40,101 nucleotides of DNA from Pelomyxa schiedti (Eukaryota; Evosea; Pelobiontida; Pelomyxidae), in the NCBI GenBank assembly GCA_020536535.1, contig JAHLWZ010000911.1, positions 10,358-50,458 on the forward strand, read 5' to 3'. Shown here piece by piece: positions 21,050 through 31,983 of this stretch. Position 1 is the first letter of the stretch. The number at the start of each line of letters is the position of its first letter. The notes beneath the pieces are model-generated. The model ran no database searches. It was given only the letters and a program-made list of their open reading frames with translations, and was not told the origin of the DNA. A program made the position numbers and the translations under genes.

Positions 21050-22760
21050 CTACAAATTATCTGTCGGCGTTGCTTCGTGCAACAGGAATTCAACCCACAG
21101 GTCAGGGAGTGACTGCATGTGTAAAAGGTAGGAAGGAGTACAAGCATAAGAAGGCTACACACCAGCTTCAAGGGACCAGGGGTGGGCTGCTGTTGATGCT
21201 GTTGAAGCAACGCGGCTGCAAATGGAACATAGGGAGCTTTGACTGCTGCACTGGAAACCGGCAACCCGAGAAGCCTTTTGTCACTGTCCTCAAAATCGAG
21301 GATGCTTGCGAGAAGCTTGAGTACTTCATGTTGCCTGGCCGGCTTCTCAAAGTATGTGACTATGAGTTTTTTAACAACCCTCCTGGTCAGGTGTTAGATG
21401 GAAATTGAATTTGGGGGGATCGCGTACTTGTCTATATTGAATTTTTCGTTTTCTCGGAAAACCTGGAGCTGACTGTTGGCCACTGCAAGCTCTCGGCGCA
21501 GTGGCTCGTCTTGTTTTGGTAGTGAGAGGTAGTAAAAGTCTGGTGTTTACTTACGCTCTTCCATAAGGTGCAAGTTGGCTTTAGCTTTGCTTGTAACCTC
21601 TTCTTGAAGGGTGTTGATAGTATGCTTTTGTTCTTCGATTTCCCTCTCGAGATCCTTTTAAGCTAGTTTGTTTTGTCATTTGGGTTTCTTTTTGTGGGTA
21701 CTGGTATTTTTGAAGCACGCTCAAGGAGGGAGGCTACTTCTGCTTTTGATTCCTTCAAGTCTTGTTGTAGGTATTGCAATTCCTGCTGGACAAGCCTGTC
21801 TTGATCTGCACAAGGATTAGTTTCAGGAAGAGTTCTTGTGCATCACACCATAGTGTTCATCACTTACTTGCTTGAAACTGATCAAGAGCTAACTGCAGGC
21901 TTTCAAGTGCAAGAATATTTCTTTGGCATTCAGCTTCTTTCTCAGAATACAATACCTAGCAGACATTAACATTTGTGAGGATCAGAAAACTTTTTGTACC
22001 TGAAGCTGGTCATACTTTTCTGCCTTTGAAAGTGCATTCGCAGCAATAGACATCTGTGTGTTCAACCTTTTTTAGTGTGCTGTGGTGGGTTTACATTTCT
22101 TGGTTAAGTATTCAACCATATCATCTACCAAGTAGTTCCGGTACAAAAAAAAAAAAGGAAAAACAAAACCCCAACGAAACGCAACTGTTGAGTCAAATCC
22201 CTAGCCTTGGCATCCCTGTCCAGAAGCATATTCTCCTGAGCCTGGTCCTGCTCCTCAACATAGTCCTGCAGAGCAGCCAGCTTCTGGCTCAGCTTGGCCA
22301 CCGCGGCCTCGTGCTCCGCCTCCCGCTTGGCCTCCCGCTGCGCCGCGGCGCTCGCCCCCTGCTGCGCCTGCAGGGCCGCCGCGGCCAGCTGCGCCCTCAG
22401 CCCCGCGACCTCCTCCTCCCGCTCCCTCGCCTGCTCCCGCAGCCTGGCCGCCTCCCGCTGGCTCCCGCACTGGCACGCGCCCCCGTCCGCGGCGGGTGGG
22501 GGCGGAGGAGGCGGGGCCTGCTGCTGCGCCTGCTGGGGCTCGGGCTCCGGCTCATCGGTCTCGGGGCTGCCGGGGTCCTCGGTCTCGGTGTGCTTGGGCT
22601 GCTCCTGGGCTTGGGTCTTGTTTTGTGGCACGGTAGCGGGTGGTGCCGCGGCACCAGTCATTAAATCCCCACGAGACGGGGAGGACGAGTACGACGACGA
22701 GGACGAAGTAGTGGCAGAGGGCGGCGCCGGCAAGAACGCGTCAAAGTTGAACCCACTCAT
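21050..22760 (-). CDS. Golgin with coiled coil and GRAB-like C-terminus (GMAP-210/Rud3 type)
   Basis: The N-terminal exon (22176-22760) reads MSGFNFDAFLPAPPSAT, then a Ser/Pro/acidic region and a polyproline run, then a coiled coil (REQAREREEEVAGLRAQLAAA, continuing in later exons as LESLQLALDQFQAN, LQQDLKESKAEVASLLERA, REIEEQKHTINTLQEEV). The C-terminal exons join to VVKKLIVTYFEKPARQHEVL and KLLASILDFEDSDKRLLGL, then SLPDLWVEFLLHEA, stop at 21050. This matches the order of the GRAB (GRIP-related Arf-binding) domain of GMAP-210/Rud3, where the peptide VRNLFIGHFHTP..RHEVLRL occurs. Such golgins tether vesicles at the cis-Golgi by binding Arf1-GTP. The protein is short for a golgin (roughly 450-500 residues). 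The second intron region (22054-22175) may hide another coiled-coil exon. An upstream in-frame ATG exists at 22811. Confidence 0.75.
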
Positions 22761-23265
22761 CAGACGTGGAATTTTGATCGTTCGAATGCTAGAATGAGAC
22801 ATCAGAAGCAACCCTCAAAGAGACAAACCCATTGCTCCGGAGCTACATCACACGGCATCAACAGGCCTGTGTTGAGAGTGGGTTGGGGAGGGAAAGGGGC
22901 TCCGGGATACCACAATGCATTTTGACCAGAGTTTTTTTCCTCAAAAAGCCGACTTGGTGCCTCCTCCAATTGTGGTGCTCAGTTGAAGTTGTTCTTCGAA
23001 CAAAAACGGAAACATTTTTCCTCGTTAATGGCCTTCTTGATTCAAGAAGAGTCGACCCCCTGTCATTCGAATTATTCTCCTTCGAATTCTTTGTCTTTGT
23101 TGTGTTGTGTAAAGCAACTCAACGCGTTCACCACATTGTTTTTGTTAATTCTTTAGTGTCTGTGCTTCTTTGGTTTAGTTGGCTGTGTGGTCTCACCCTT
23201 TGGTTTTGGTGACCGCTTTTTCCCAGCTTGTGGCTCCTCTGATTCCAAGTCATTGTTTTCTGTGT
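22761..23265. other. Intergenic stretch, no gene seen
   Basis: Upstream region of the golgin gene and downstream region of the ankyrin-like gene (both minus strand). It is T-rich on the plus strand from 23060. Open frames here lack any family motif or supporting splice pattern. A short inverted repeat CTTCTTGA-T-TCAAGAAG lies near 23034-23050; its role is unknown. Confidence 0.5.
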
Positions 23266-25746
23266 TTATTGTTTTGTGAGTGAAAATGCAACATGTATCT
23301 TGAGATTTAACTCACTGGAAAGGGAGCAAATAATCTTGTGTAGCCATTGTGGACAGGCCCGTTTGAGAAGATCAGAAACCTCCTCAAAAGTCACCTGGAA
23401 TTTTTTGACAAACCATTCCACAAGTTCTGCCCGCTCTCGACACCTGCCCAGGCTCCTAACTACCAAAGAGATGTTCTCCATATCTGCTTTAGTAAGTTCA
23501 AAGTGCACGGCATACCACTGAATAGCCTCTGTTGTGCCGGTTTTACATAGTTTGGTGAAATCAACAGGCCGTAGAACTTCTTTTTTTATGCTGAACTTTT
23601 CTGAAATCCATCTGGCACATTCCAAATGTCCCTCAATGCAAAGCCTGAGAAGAAGTTGTACCGGCAATTCTTCTGTCTCCAACTGGTCGACAAAATTCCC
23701 CAGTATAGTAAGGTGAAATAGGTCCCCTTCATCACAAAGGGAGACCCATAGATCACAACTCTGGGATATGTTGTGGAGATTGAAGTTCTGAAATTCCCAC
23801 AGAAATATGGAATCAGCAGTATCCTGTACTTCAAGCACCTTATCTTCACAACAAGCTCTAATGGCAAAGTCCAGCACCCTTTGGGGAATTGGGGAGTGAG
23901 GAATATGGTGAGTGAGAGATAGGTTTTTGAGAAGAATTGGTTTTGGGTCATAGGATCGTAGACAACCCAACACCTGGTCATCTGTGACTTGCTGCCAGTC
24001 AAGAAGACTAGGTACTAACTTTTCAATAACCTCACAGTAGAACTTTATGTTGCAAGAAGCCTGCAGAGACAAAAGTAGATCACTGGTAAACTTAGTATCA
24101 TGAATAAAGTCATAGTCTGTTTTCTCCATAACCCATTTCATTCCTTCCAAACAACCTTGCCTACAGCAGTCTAGCAACACATTACACATGTCCTGTGGTG
24201 TCCAAGTTAAAGACTTGAGCAGGTGATTTGCAACTAGAAATGGTGGCGTGGGCCTAGCACATTGCTTATTTAATTTGTGCTTGTGGTTCTTCTTGGCACT
24301 CCCAACCAAAGATCGTCCGAGAAGGAGACAAGCCTCTTCAGCCGGAAAAGAGAAAATAGTGTTAAGCCACAAGAAGGCTTCCAGTAAATCTTCATCACAG
24401 GAGACACTTAGCCAGTTTGTCCCAATGATGGGGGAAGTGATGAGGGGGAAAATTGATTTGGCTGTGTTGAGGTTGTTTGATTTGATAGCAACATCCATCA
24501 AACGATAAAGGAAACTCGGGGCAAAGGCTGAGCGGTCATATTCAGGCTTTATAGCGGCCCAATTGCAGGAGTACGACATTACTTCAAGGATACGTGCTTT
24601 GATGTCTAGGGAATGAGTAGGTCCAAGAGAGTTGCTGCTGATGTACATCCTTTTAATCCAGCATATTACAGCAAGGCAATCTTGTTTTCCTCTCATTGTG
24701 GCAAGAAGAAAGTTCTTGATGTACCTGGGGGCCTTATGGGTACTGAAATGAGGAGCTAAATGCGACTTGACCCATTCACACATCGGCACACTGCAACTCG
24801 CACATGCTTCCTCCAAGTAGGAACTAGTATCTTCTTCGTCATTTTTGTTGAAGTTGTGAGATTCTACTAATAGTTTTGCAATCTCAAGACTTGGAACACC
24901 ACAGGCAATTCCCAGAGCCCCAACAAAAAGCTCTTTGTTGACAGGGAAAGTCAACAACCACTTCACGCACTCTGTATTTCCTCCAGCACAAGCAAAGTTC
25001 AGAACGTTTCCACCCTCCACTTGAAGGGGAGACACCCCACTAGCTTCCGCGAACCATTTCGCAAATTCCAGATGACCATGGCTACAGCTGAAGCAGAGAG
25101 CACCTGGTTGTGATGTATTCCAGTCATGTGGTATTTGCCTTTGGATATGCCGAAATAGCACACGAGAATTAGAAGGGTAAAGCGCAGTTGGGGTGGTATT
25201 GGTAGTAGAGGTCGTAGAAGTAGCTGAAGTAGTGGAGTTAGTATTATCAGCAGTGTCAGTAATAGACAAAATAGGAGGTGGGGATATTCTCTCATATGTA
25301 GAATACGGAATGCTTGTGGCTCTATCGAACAACCATCTGGCCATTCTCAGAGAGCCAATACTGGAAACAACATCCATTGCAGTATCCAAGTCCCCACCAC
25401 AGATTCGCAGAAGCAGTTTCGCAGACACAACCAGCAGGGGGAAAAACACTTCACCGAGTGACGTAAGAAGCAACTGCGGCGTATTTTCGAAGTGCCGGCT
25501 ATGGTCGATCGTGTCGCGTGCAGTTGGGTACCAGTACTGCTTTTCGCATCGAAAAGGGTTGCAGTCGGGGTCTTTGCTGCTCAGCGGCAATGCTATGTCA
25601 TTATGGGAGAACTTTGAGTGGCAGCAGCAGTAAGCTACGAGTGGCGCAGTTAATTGTGGGACACACCAAGGCAGTACATGCACCCATAATGTGTGTGATA
25701 CGTTCAATATGCGAGTGGCAGACGGCCCGTGCCTGTCTTTGTTCAT
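23266..25746 (-). CDS. Large intronless ankyrin-repeat-like protein
   Basis: One uninterrupted 826-residue frame, unusual in a window where nearly every other gene has many introns. Degenerate ankyrin-like helices recur along the protein: GSLRMARWLFDRA, CSHGHLEFAKWFAEAS, CAGGNTECVKWLLTFP, CGVPSLEIAKLLVESH, CRQGCLEGMKWVMEKT, CIEGHLECARWISEKF and CKTGTTEAIQWYAVHF. A Thr/Ser/Asn-rich insert lies around residues 170-190. The repeats use the G(H/N)xExx(K/R)W pattern, seen in large ankyrin families of protists and giant viruses. A protein-protein interaction role is expected; the partner is unknown. No other domain was recognised. The N-terminal 60 residues are not repeat-like, so a later start (for example near 25540) is possible. 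Lack of introns may reflect retroposition or expansion of a lineage-specific family. Confidence 0.8.
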   Translation of the reverse strand: MNKDRHGPSATRILNVSHTLWVHVLPWCVPQLTAPLVAYCCCHSKFSHNDIALPLSSKDPDCNPFRCEKQYWYPTARDTIDHSRHFENTPQLLLTSLGEVFFPLLVVSAKLLLRICGGDLDTAMDVVSSIGSLRMARWLFDRATSIPYSTYERISPPPILSITDTADNTNSTTSATSTTSTTNTTPTALYPSNSRVLFRHIQRQIPHDWNTSQPGALCFSCSHGHLEFAKWFAEASGVSPLQVEGGNVLNFACAGGNTECVKWLLTFPVNKELFVGALGIACGVPSLEIAKLLVESHNFNKNDEEDTSSYLEEACASCSVPMCEWVKSHLAPHFSTHKAPRYIKNFLLATMRGKQDCLAVICWIKRMYISSNSLGPTHSLDIKARILEVMSYSCNWAAIKPEYDRSAFAPSFLYRLMDVAIKSNNLNTAKSIFPLITSPIIGTNWLSVSCDEDLLEAFLWLNTIFSFPAEEACLLLGRSLVGSAKKNHKHKLNKQCARPTPPFLVANHLLKSLTWTPQDMCNVLLDCCRQGCLEGMKWVMEKTDYDFIHDTKFTSDLLLSLQASCNIKFYCEVIEKLVPSLLDWQQVTDDQVLGCLRSYDPKPILLKNLSLTHHIPHSPIPQRVLDFAIRACCEDKVLEVQDTADSIFLWEFQNFNLHNISQSCDLWVSLCDEGDLFHLTILGNFVDQLETEELPVQLLLRLCIEGHLECARWISEKFSIKKEVLRPVDFTKLCKTGTTEAIQWYAVHFELTKADMENISLVVRSLGRCRERAELVEWFVKKFQVTFEEVSDLLKRACPQWLHKIICSLSSELNLKIHVAFSLTKQ

Positions 25747-25868
25747 TCACCGTCGAAGACGAGAAAAGGCCCACAAGTGGCGCCTATTGATTTGTTCGAC
25801 GCTTGTGCGAGTTCCTCTTTTATTGAATTGATTGATTCCTGGAAAACCCTGTGTTTCCATTCGATTTG
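25747..25868. promoter_or_regulatory. Divergent promoter region, ankyrin-like and HEAT-repeat genes
   Basis: Only 122 bp separates the two start codons (25746 minus, 25869 plus). Both 5' regions must be here. No recognisable promoter element was seen. Confidence 0.35.
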
Positions 25869-28800
25869 ATGGCAACTACCAGCACAAGTACCACGACGCC
25901 GAGACAACCCCTTGGGTCATGTCTGTCTGAGCTACTTCGTCCCTCCACAGTTCCCCACACCTCGCGCGTCGCCCCCTCGTCCTCGTCCCCGGCCTCGTCC
26001 CGCCCACAGCCGATACTCGTGCACGACGCGGACGTAGAGGCGGAGGCCTGGGGCCCGCCCACGCGGGGCTCCTCGGCGGACCCGGGGCTGCTGCGGGAGG
26101 CGGAGCCACGCGATGCCGCGCTGGCTGGAGTATGCGGGCACATGCGGGCGTCGCCGGGCCCAACAGCGGTTGCGTGTTTATCCGCCGTCGCTTATTCCGC
26201 CGCTACCTCCCAGGTTCTTGGGGAGATGTTGTATTATGGGAGTGTTATTTTTTTTTTTTTTTTTTTTTTTAAAAATTGTTGATTGTTAATTTTTTTTCCT
26301 TTCTGATGGTGTCTCTTTTTTCTTTTTTTTTTTCTCCCCCCACATTACATTTTTCAATGTGTTTTCAAGTATTCACTCAAGAATAGAAAAATGTACAGCC
26401 TGCTGTCACACTTATGCACTTCCTAGTACTCAAATTTTCAGAGGAAATTACAAAAGCATCTCATTCGGTAGGACACTGTCCCAGTGCTGTAGGGGTGCTC
26501 ATGAACCTTTAAGATTCTCTTGGCAGATGATAAGCAAACAAAACTATTCTATGGTGTCTTCGTTAAGAAGTTTTCTGAATCAGTGGCAAGTATCATTCAA
26601 TCCCATCCCGAGTCTGGCCCTCAGCGGGAGGGACTACCTGAGGAAGCTGCTGACCCTTCTGCATCTCTCACCTCTTTCTTGTTTTCCATCCTTCCAGATC
26701 TTGTTTCAACTCTTGGACTAAGCTTGTGTGTAATGGCACGAAACGGCTTTCCACACTTCTAAATTGTAGTATCCAGTGTTTTTGATCAAGAAAAACATCC
26801 TCAGCCAACACGATTGTCAACCGCACTGTGTGATGCCATATTTTCTTCTTTATATGTGATGGCACTTTATTCCCTCCAGAGGATAAATGATAATGGCGCT
26901 CCTTATCCTGGTGAACTTCTTTATGATGCACTGCATCAACTAGTTTCATTACATCGGGGGCAGAGGTATAATGAAGGTTTTGTTATTCTTTTTTTTTTAC
27001 TATTTTAGGCCTTTATTTGAGGTGGCTCTCACATCAGTTATGTCTCAACTAGAGCTGCTTAATAAAGACAGCACTAGGAGAGCTCAGGTACAATTCTGAA
27101 TTTTGTTACGTTAATAATACTTAAAACTACAGGAGGCCCACAGTTTTGTTTGGACAGTGGTTCTTACTCTATCACCTTATCTCATAAGCGCTACGATGTT
27201 TTGCAATAGGAAAAACTCCGAAGCTGAAGTTCAATCGATTGTTGCCGACTTGAGTTCGAATGGTGAGTTTTAGAAACCAAGGAGTTTCCCACAACCAATA
27301 GGTGATAGTGGCCTGTGGGATTGTGATGTAGTGCCCTGTGATTTTACGAAGTCCTATGTCTGTGTTCCATAATAATTTGCCCACTAAGAGGAAAATGTAG
27401 GGCCTAAATTCGATATGATTCAGTATTCTCACTTGCTCCACCTGAGTCTGCTGCTCGGGTTTTCGCGGAAACTGAGCACTTCCTTGAGAAATGCCGTTAG
27501 TGAGTCTTTGACTGCGATTTCACTGGGTTTCCTTAGCAATAGTCCTCCCGTCGCATGTGAGGTGAGTATAACGCGAAAAGATACGGCAACAGTAAAAAGA
27601 ATACTCACAGGATGTAGTCTTTACTTCTTGGACTGCTGAACTTCAGTCTTCCCGAATCTGAAAGCGCTTTGGAGCCCTCAGTACCGACATTAATGTCATT
27701 ACTGGATTCCCGTGATAGAGCCTCTGCTGGGGCCATTTCTCTGTTGGCCAACATTGGACTGCTCCATCCTTCTCTTGTGAGTTTAGTCGCGTCTTCGGGT
27801 GCCATCTCTCACACTCAGTAGATCATGAATCCGCTTTTTTCTCTTCTTCAAGGCAGTACCGCTGCAAGAGAAAATGCTTTGCAAGTTATCACAATTCTAT
27901 TTAAATTTCGCACTGCTGTATCAAAACCTGAAGATTCTCAACAAGCATTCCAAATTTTTGACACTGAGTTGGCTCATCGCGTCATAGCACATCTTTCTGA
28001 CTCGGAATTGTTTCTCCGTGTTCAATCGGCACACATACTAGCAGAAATTTCACCACACCTAATTGTACCTATGCTCTTGCCCCTGATCTCACACAAAGAT
28101 GGCAACACCCGATCAGCCGCTGCAGAGGTTAATAACTTATATTTTCCTTTTTACAACTCACTTGTGAGCAAGTCTCTTGTGTCACTGCTATCTCACTCTA
28201 GAAATCTTCCTGCAGTTATCACGGTGATACTCGAGGAACTGCATGGTAACACTGGTCTCAATTCTACTTCCCCACCCAAGACACCGGCTGAGCTCTTGGC
28301 TAATCCAGTGTCATTAGTTACATCAAAGACCCCAACCAAGGTAGCCAGTTCGTGGTACCTGCATCGATACTGTTCTAAGCATTCTGTAGACAACAGCTTC
28401 TAAAGACTTAGTTGAAAGGGTGGTTTCATTGACACCAAAGTGGGCACCATCAGTTGATCCCACTCAATGGTCCCCAGTGGCAAATCTGATCTTCCGTAAA
28501 TTCTTTGCATGTCCTTCAGATGAAAATGTGCTTGCTGTGTTCCGTGAGTTAGTTAAATTTATGGGTGAGGATGTCCACCTAGAGGTTTTTCCTCTCCTCA
28601 CTTCTTATGCTCAAACTTAACCACCAATAAAATTAGGTGGTGAAACAAATAATACAGAGAATTAGAACACAGCCTAAACTCAATTGCGAGTTACTTGAAA
28701 CAAAAGAAGATGAGCAAAAAGTAGTACTCACTGATCTGCTTTTTGAGCGACTAGGTCCAATGGTCCTTCTGAATGTACTGTGCTCCTTTTTGCTTCAAAA

Positions 28801-29993
28801 ACACTCAACCCATTGAAGGTGCTACCAAATGTGCACTTCTCAATTGAAAAAGAAGTTGCTGATATTTGCGTAGAGTGTCTAACGGGAATGTAGGTATTCC
28901 CTAAGTTCCAACTGTTTTTATAATGCACTATAGGTACGAATTTCTTCCTGTTAGGAGAGTTGCCGCTGGGTGCTGTGCCAAGTTCAAACCAGTGCACACT
29001 GTACCCAGGTTGTGTATGATATTGAACGATGCCGTAAGCATCCTCGTGCACGGAAAGACGCTATCACAGGCTCTTCTCCCAGTCGACATGCACCCGGAGG
29101 ATGTGACTTCCGTCACAACCGTTGTTATATTTGCATTATGCAATATCATACACTCGCAAGGATCCGCCCTAGATTTCATAAGCGATATTGTGACACCTCT
29201 TCTTACCCTTCTGGGTGTAACTTGTGGAGTGCCATCCCTCCAAATTACCGAGCCGACCAGCAAGCTCTTACAAGGTTGTGCGGATTGTGTTGCTACTATT
29301 ATATCAGTGCAAAAAGCACCGGAGCTTCCCCTGCAACACCCAATTATTGAAGAATTGACACCCTGCACCCCAGAGCACACACAATCTATTCCAACCTCAA
29401 CAAAACCTTGGGCACACACATACCCAATGTCTGTAATTATATCCACCATCCCGGATAGGACCCGTCACTACAGATCACGTCTCGGTGCCGCCAATGTATT
29501 GTGTGCAGTGGTAAATATGTCTGACAGACAAGTGCTTCCCTTTCTTTTCCAAATATTTTTGGATATCATACCAGCGATTCAAGGAGAGACTGAGTACCCG
29601 GTTATACTTGCTTCACTCCTTCAGGTCACCAACTTTTTCCGCGGTTGTTCCTAATCATCAATCACACAACAGGGCCTGTTTTTATCAATATCCAGACATG
29701 TTGCTGCCAATCCCAACACTATAATTCCTGCATTCCGTGAAATACATGGACTCTGCATGCACTTTCTCAAAGAAAGCCAGGCATCCCACTTGATTCACCT
29801 TGGAGCACTAAAAGTTCTTGGGTCTCTTCTGACAAGCCCTGTATCCTGTGATGAAGTTTTTCAGGACCCCTCAGGGCAGTTGCTACTTCATCAAACACAC
29901 CAAATTCTATCTGGAATAGCAAACATGGACCCATCCTCCCAAGTAAGAGACCTTGCCGCCACGTTGTTGAAACAAGGATTTGGGAGCCCATAA
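25869..29993 (+). CDS. Large HEAT/ARM-repeat protein of unknown function
   Basis: Exons join in frame across about 4.1 kb. Starting MATTSTSTTTPRQPL, the first exon is GC-rich and low complexity. Later pieces are amphipathic helix pairs of HEAT type: NVQPAVTLMHFLVLKFSEEI, FVKKFSESVASIIQSH, TLMSLLDSRDRASAGAISLL, IMNPLFSLLQGSTAAREN, VIAHLSDSELFLRVQSAHIL, VPMLLPLISHKDGNTRSAAA, then VVLTDLLFERLGPMVLLNVL (after a 55-bp intron ending about 28636), and a C-terminus VRDLAATLLKQGFGSP. A block like LLFERLxPxLLL is, as I recall, found in conserved plant and animal ARM proteins of unclear role. I compared it by eye with GCN1, MMS19, hyccin and importins, and none fits. Borders in 27200-27420 are unclear; an exon may be missed there. 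It could represent two adjacent genes, but the joined frames suggest one. Confidence 0.65.
26251..26270 (+). repeat. Homopolymer T run in intron
   Basis: About twenty consecutive T lie just after the predicted donor of the first intron of the HEAT-repeat gene, with further T runs to 26335. This is intronic; the length is prone to sequencing and assembly error. Confidence 0.8.
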
Positions 29994-30529
29994 GTCACTT
30001 TGTGGTGGTGCCAGCATGGGTAAATAAATTCCTCCTGGGTTTCTATTTATGAGTGCAATTGTCAGAGTGGCAACTGGATTGTGGGTTGTTTCCTCGAAGG
30101 CACTCCGACAACAAACCTACATTGGAACAATGCAACCAACCAACCACCCAGTTGGGAGTTTGGTTATAGTTCCGAACAGTTTTTTGGTAGTTTTTTTTTT
30201 ATGAAGTAATGCAGTTGGACGCAGGGAAGTAGTGTAGAAGATGACAGGACTTGTAAACGAGGTTACAGAATGCTAATTTGCAAAGGGGCTTCTTTTTTTG
30301 AAAATTCTTGGAACGTCCTTTCCAATTAGAAATACTTTTTTTTTTATCATTCTAATTTTGGCTCCTTAAAAAGCCCAACCGTCAAACACAACCAACTAAT
30401 GCGCGTCGCAAATCAAACTAAGCAGGGAATTTTTTTGTTGACACAATTTTGACAAAAAAACAAACAAACCAACCAGACAACGCCCCACCCGCGAGGCCCA
30501 GATCTATACAACAAATACAATAAGCAAAG
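29994..30529. other. Intergenic stretch between HEAT-repeat gene and SKP1
   Basis: A 536-bp gap between two plus-strand genes. AATAAA occurs soon after the HEAT gene stop (about 30023), a possible polyadenylation signal. The rest is AT-rich with T runs. No open frame with a family motif, no tRNA and no repeat was found. Confidence 0.45.
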
Positions 30530-31248
<719 letters not shown>

Positions 31249-31432
31249 TAAACAACCTTAAAAAAAATTACAAAATGTGTGTTGTTTTTCCACAGTATTT
31301 TCTCTGTCGTCTCCCTTGTGGTTTTTTCCGCATCCTCATGTGAACAATTGCCTAAGTAGCACTCTGACGCATAAACACACTCGAAAAGCAGCAAAGGTCT
31401 CTGGTCTTGCACGCCCACAACCCTTTTGTGCG

Positions 31433-31833
31433 TCACGTCCTCTTGCTTTTGCTTGCTAGGAGAGTCTGGGCGTCTTTTTTCACACTCTGAACCAATGCAG
31501 CAGATGTTTCTACAATCTTAGCAAAAGCCTTTTGGGTTTTTGTGGTGTTGAGTTAGGTGCCTGACTCCATGTTTCGTGTGGAAGGGGGAAAACCTCTTCA
31601 GTCTGGTTGATGGCCCTGTCGAACTCGCTCATCGCATCGTACTTCTTGGCCAGGGAGTCGTCGAGGGCCTGCAGGCGCTCCTGCAGAGACGCGATCTGCT
31701 GCGCCAGAACCTGCCTCTCGGACTCCTGCTTGCTTATGTGCCCCCTCAGAACGCCCTGGCGCTCCCTAAGGTCTTCCAGATACTGCACCAGCTCGTTGTT
31801 GTATGCTTGCAATTGGGCTCCGTGGTCAGCCAT
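31433..31833 (-). CDS. SSNA1: SSNA1/NA14/DIP13, microtubule and centrosome coiled-coil protein
   Basis: Two exons (31594-31833 and 31433-31528, intron 65 bp) give 111 residues (human 119). The N-terminus GAQLQAYNNELVQYLEDL matches the invariant GAxLQxYNNELV block. A continuous coiled coil follows (KQESERQVLAQQIASLQERL), then SEFDRAINQTEEAFAKI, matching EFDRTIAETE. SSNA1 forms fibrils on microtubules, promotes branching and localises to basal bodies and centrosomes; the Chlamydomonas homologue is DIP13. Its presence suggests the organism retains microtubule-organising centres, and probably flagella or their remnants. The second exon was found from the frame: read-through to 31510 gives an unlike tail, whereas splicing gives ETSAALVQSVKKDAQTLL. 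Confidence 0.92.
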
Positions 31834-31983
31834 CGATCTCTTAACTTCTTTCCGAGAAGACCATCACCCCTTCCTGCTCCGAGAGATAGGTGCGCTCCCT
31901 CAGGTGCCCCTTACAGTCCTTTAGCGTAGACCAAAAATCTGACATGTTTACCCTGCTGCATTAATGTTTGACATGTGAGATCA
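31834..31983. promoter_or_regulatory. Divergent promoter region, SSNA1 and BRO1-domain genes
   Basis: About 150 bp between the start codons at 31833 (minus) and 31984 (plus). It must contain both 5' regions. No clear motif was found. Confidence 0.3.

Noticed and set aside
22056-22664. Plus-strand Leu/Arg-rich 202-residue frame
   Set aside because: Complement of the GC-rich coiled-coil exon of the golgin.
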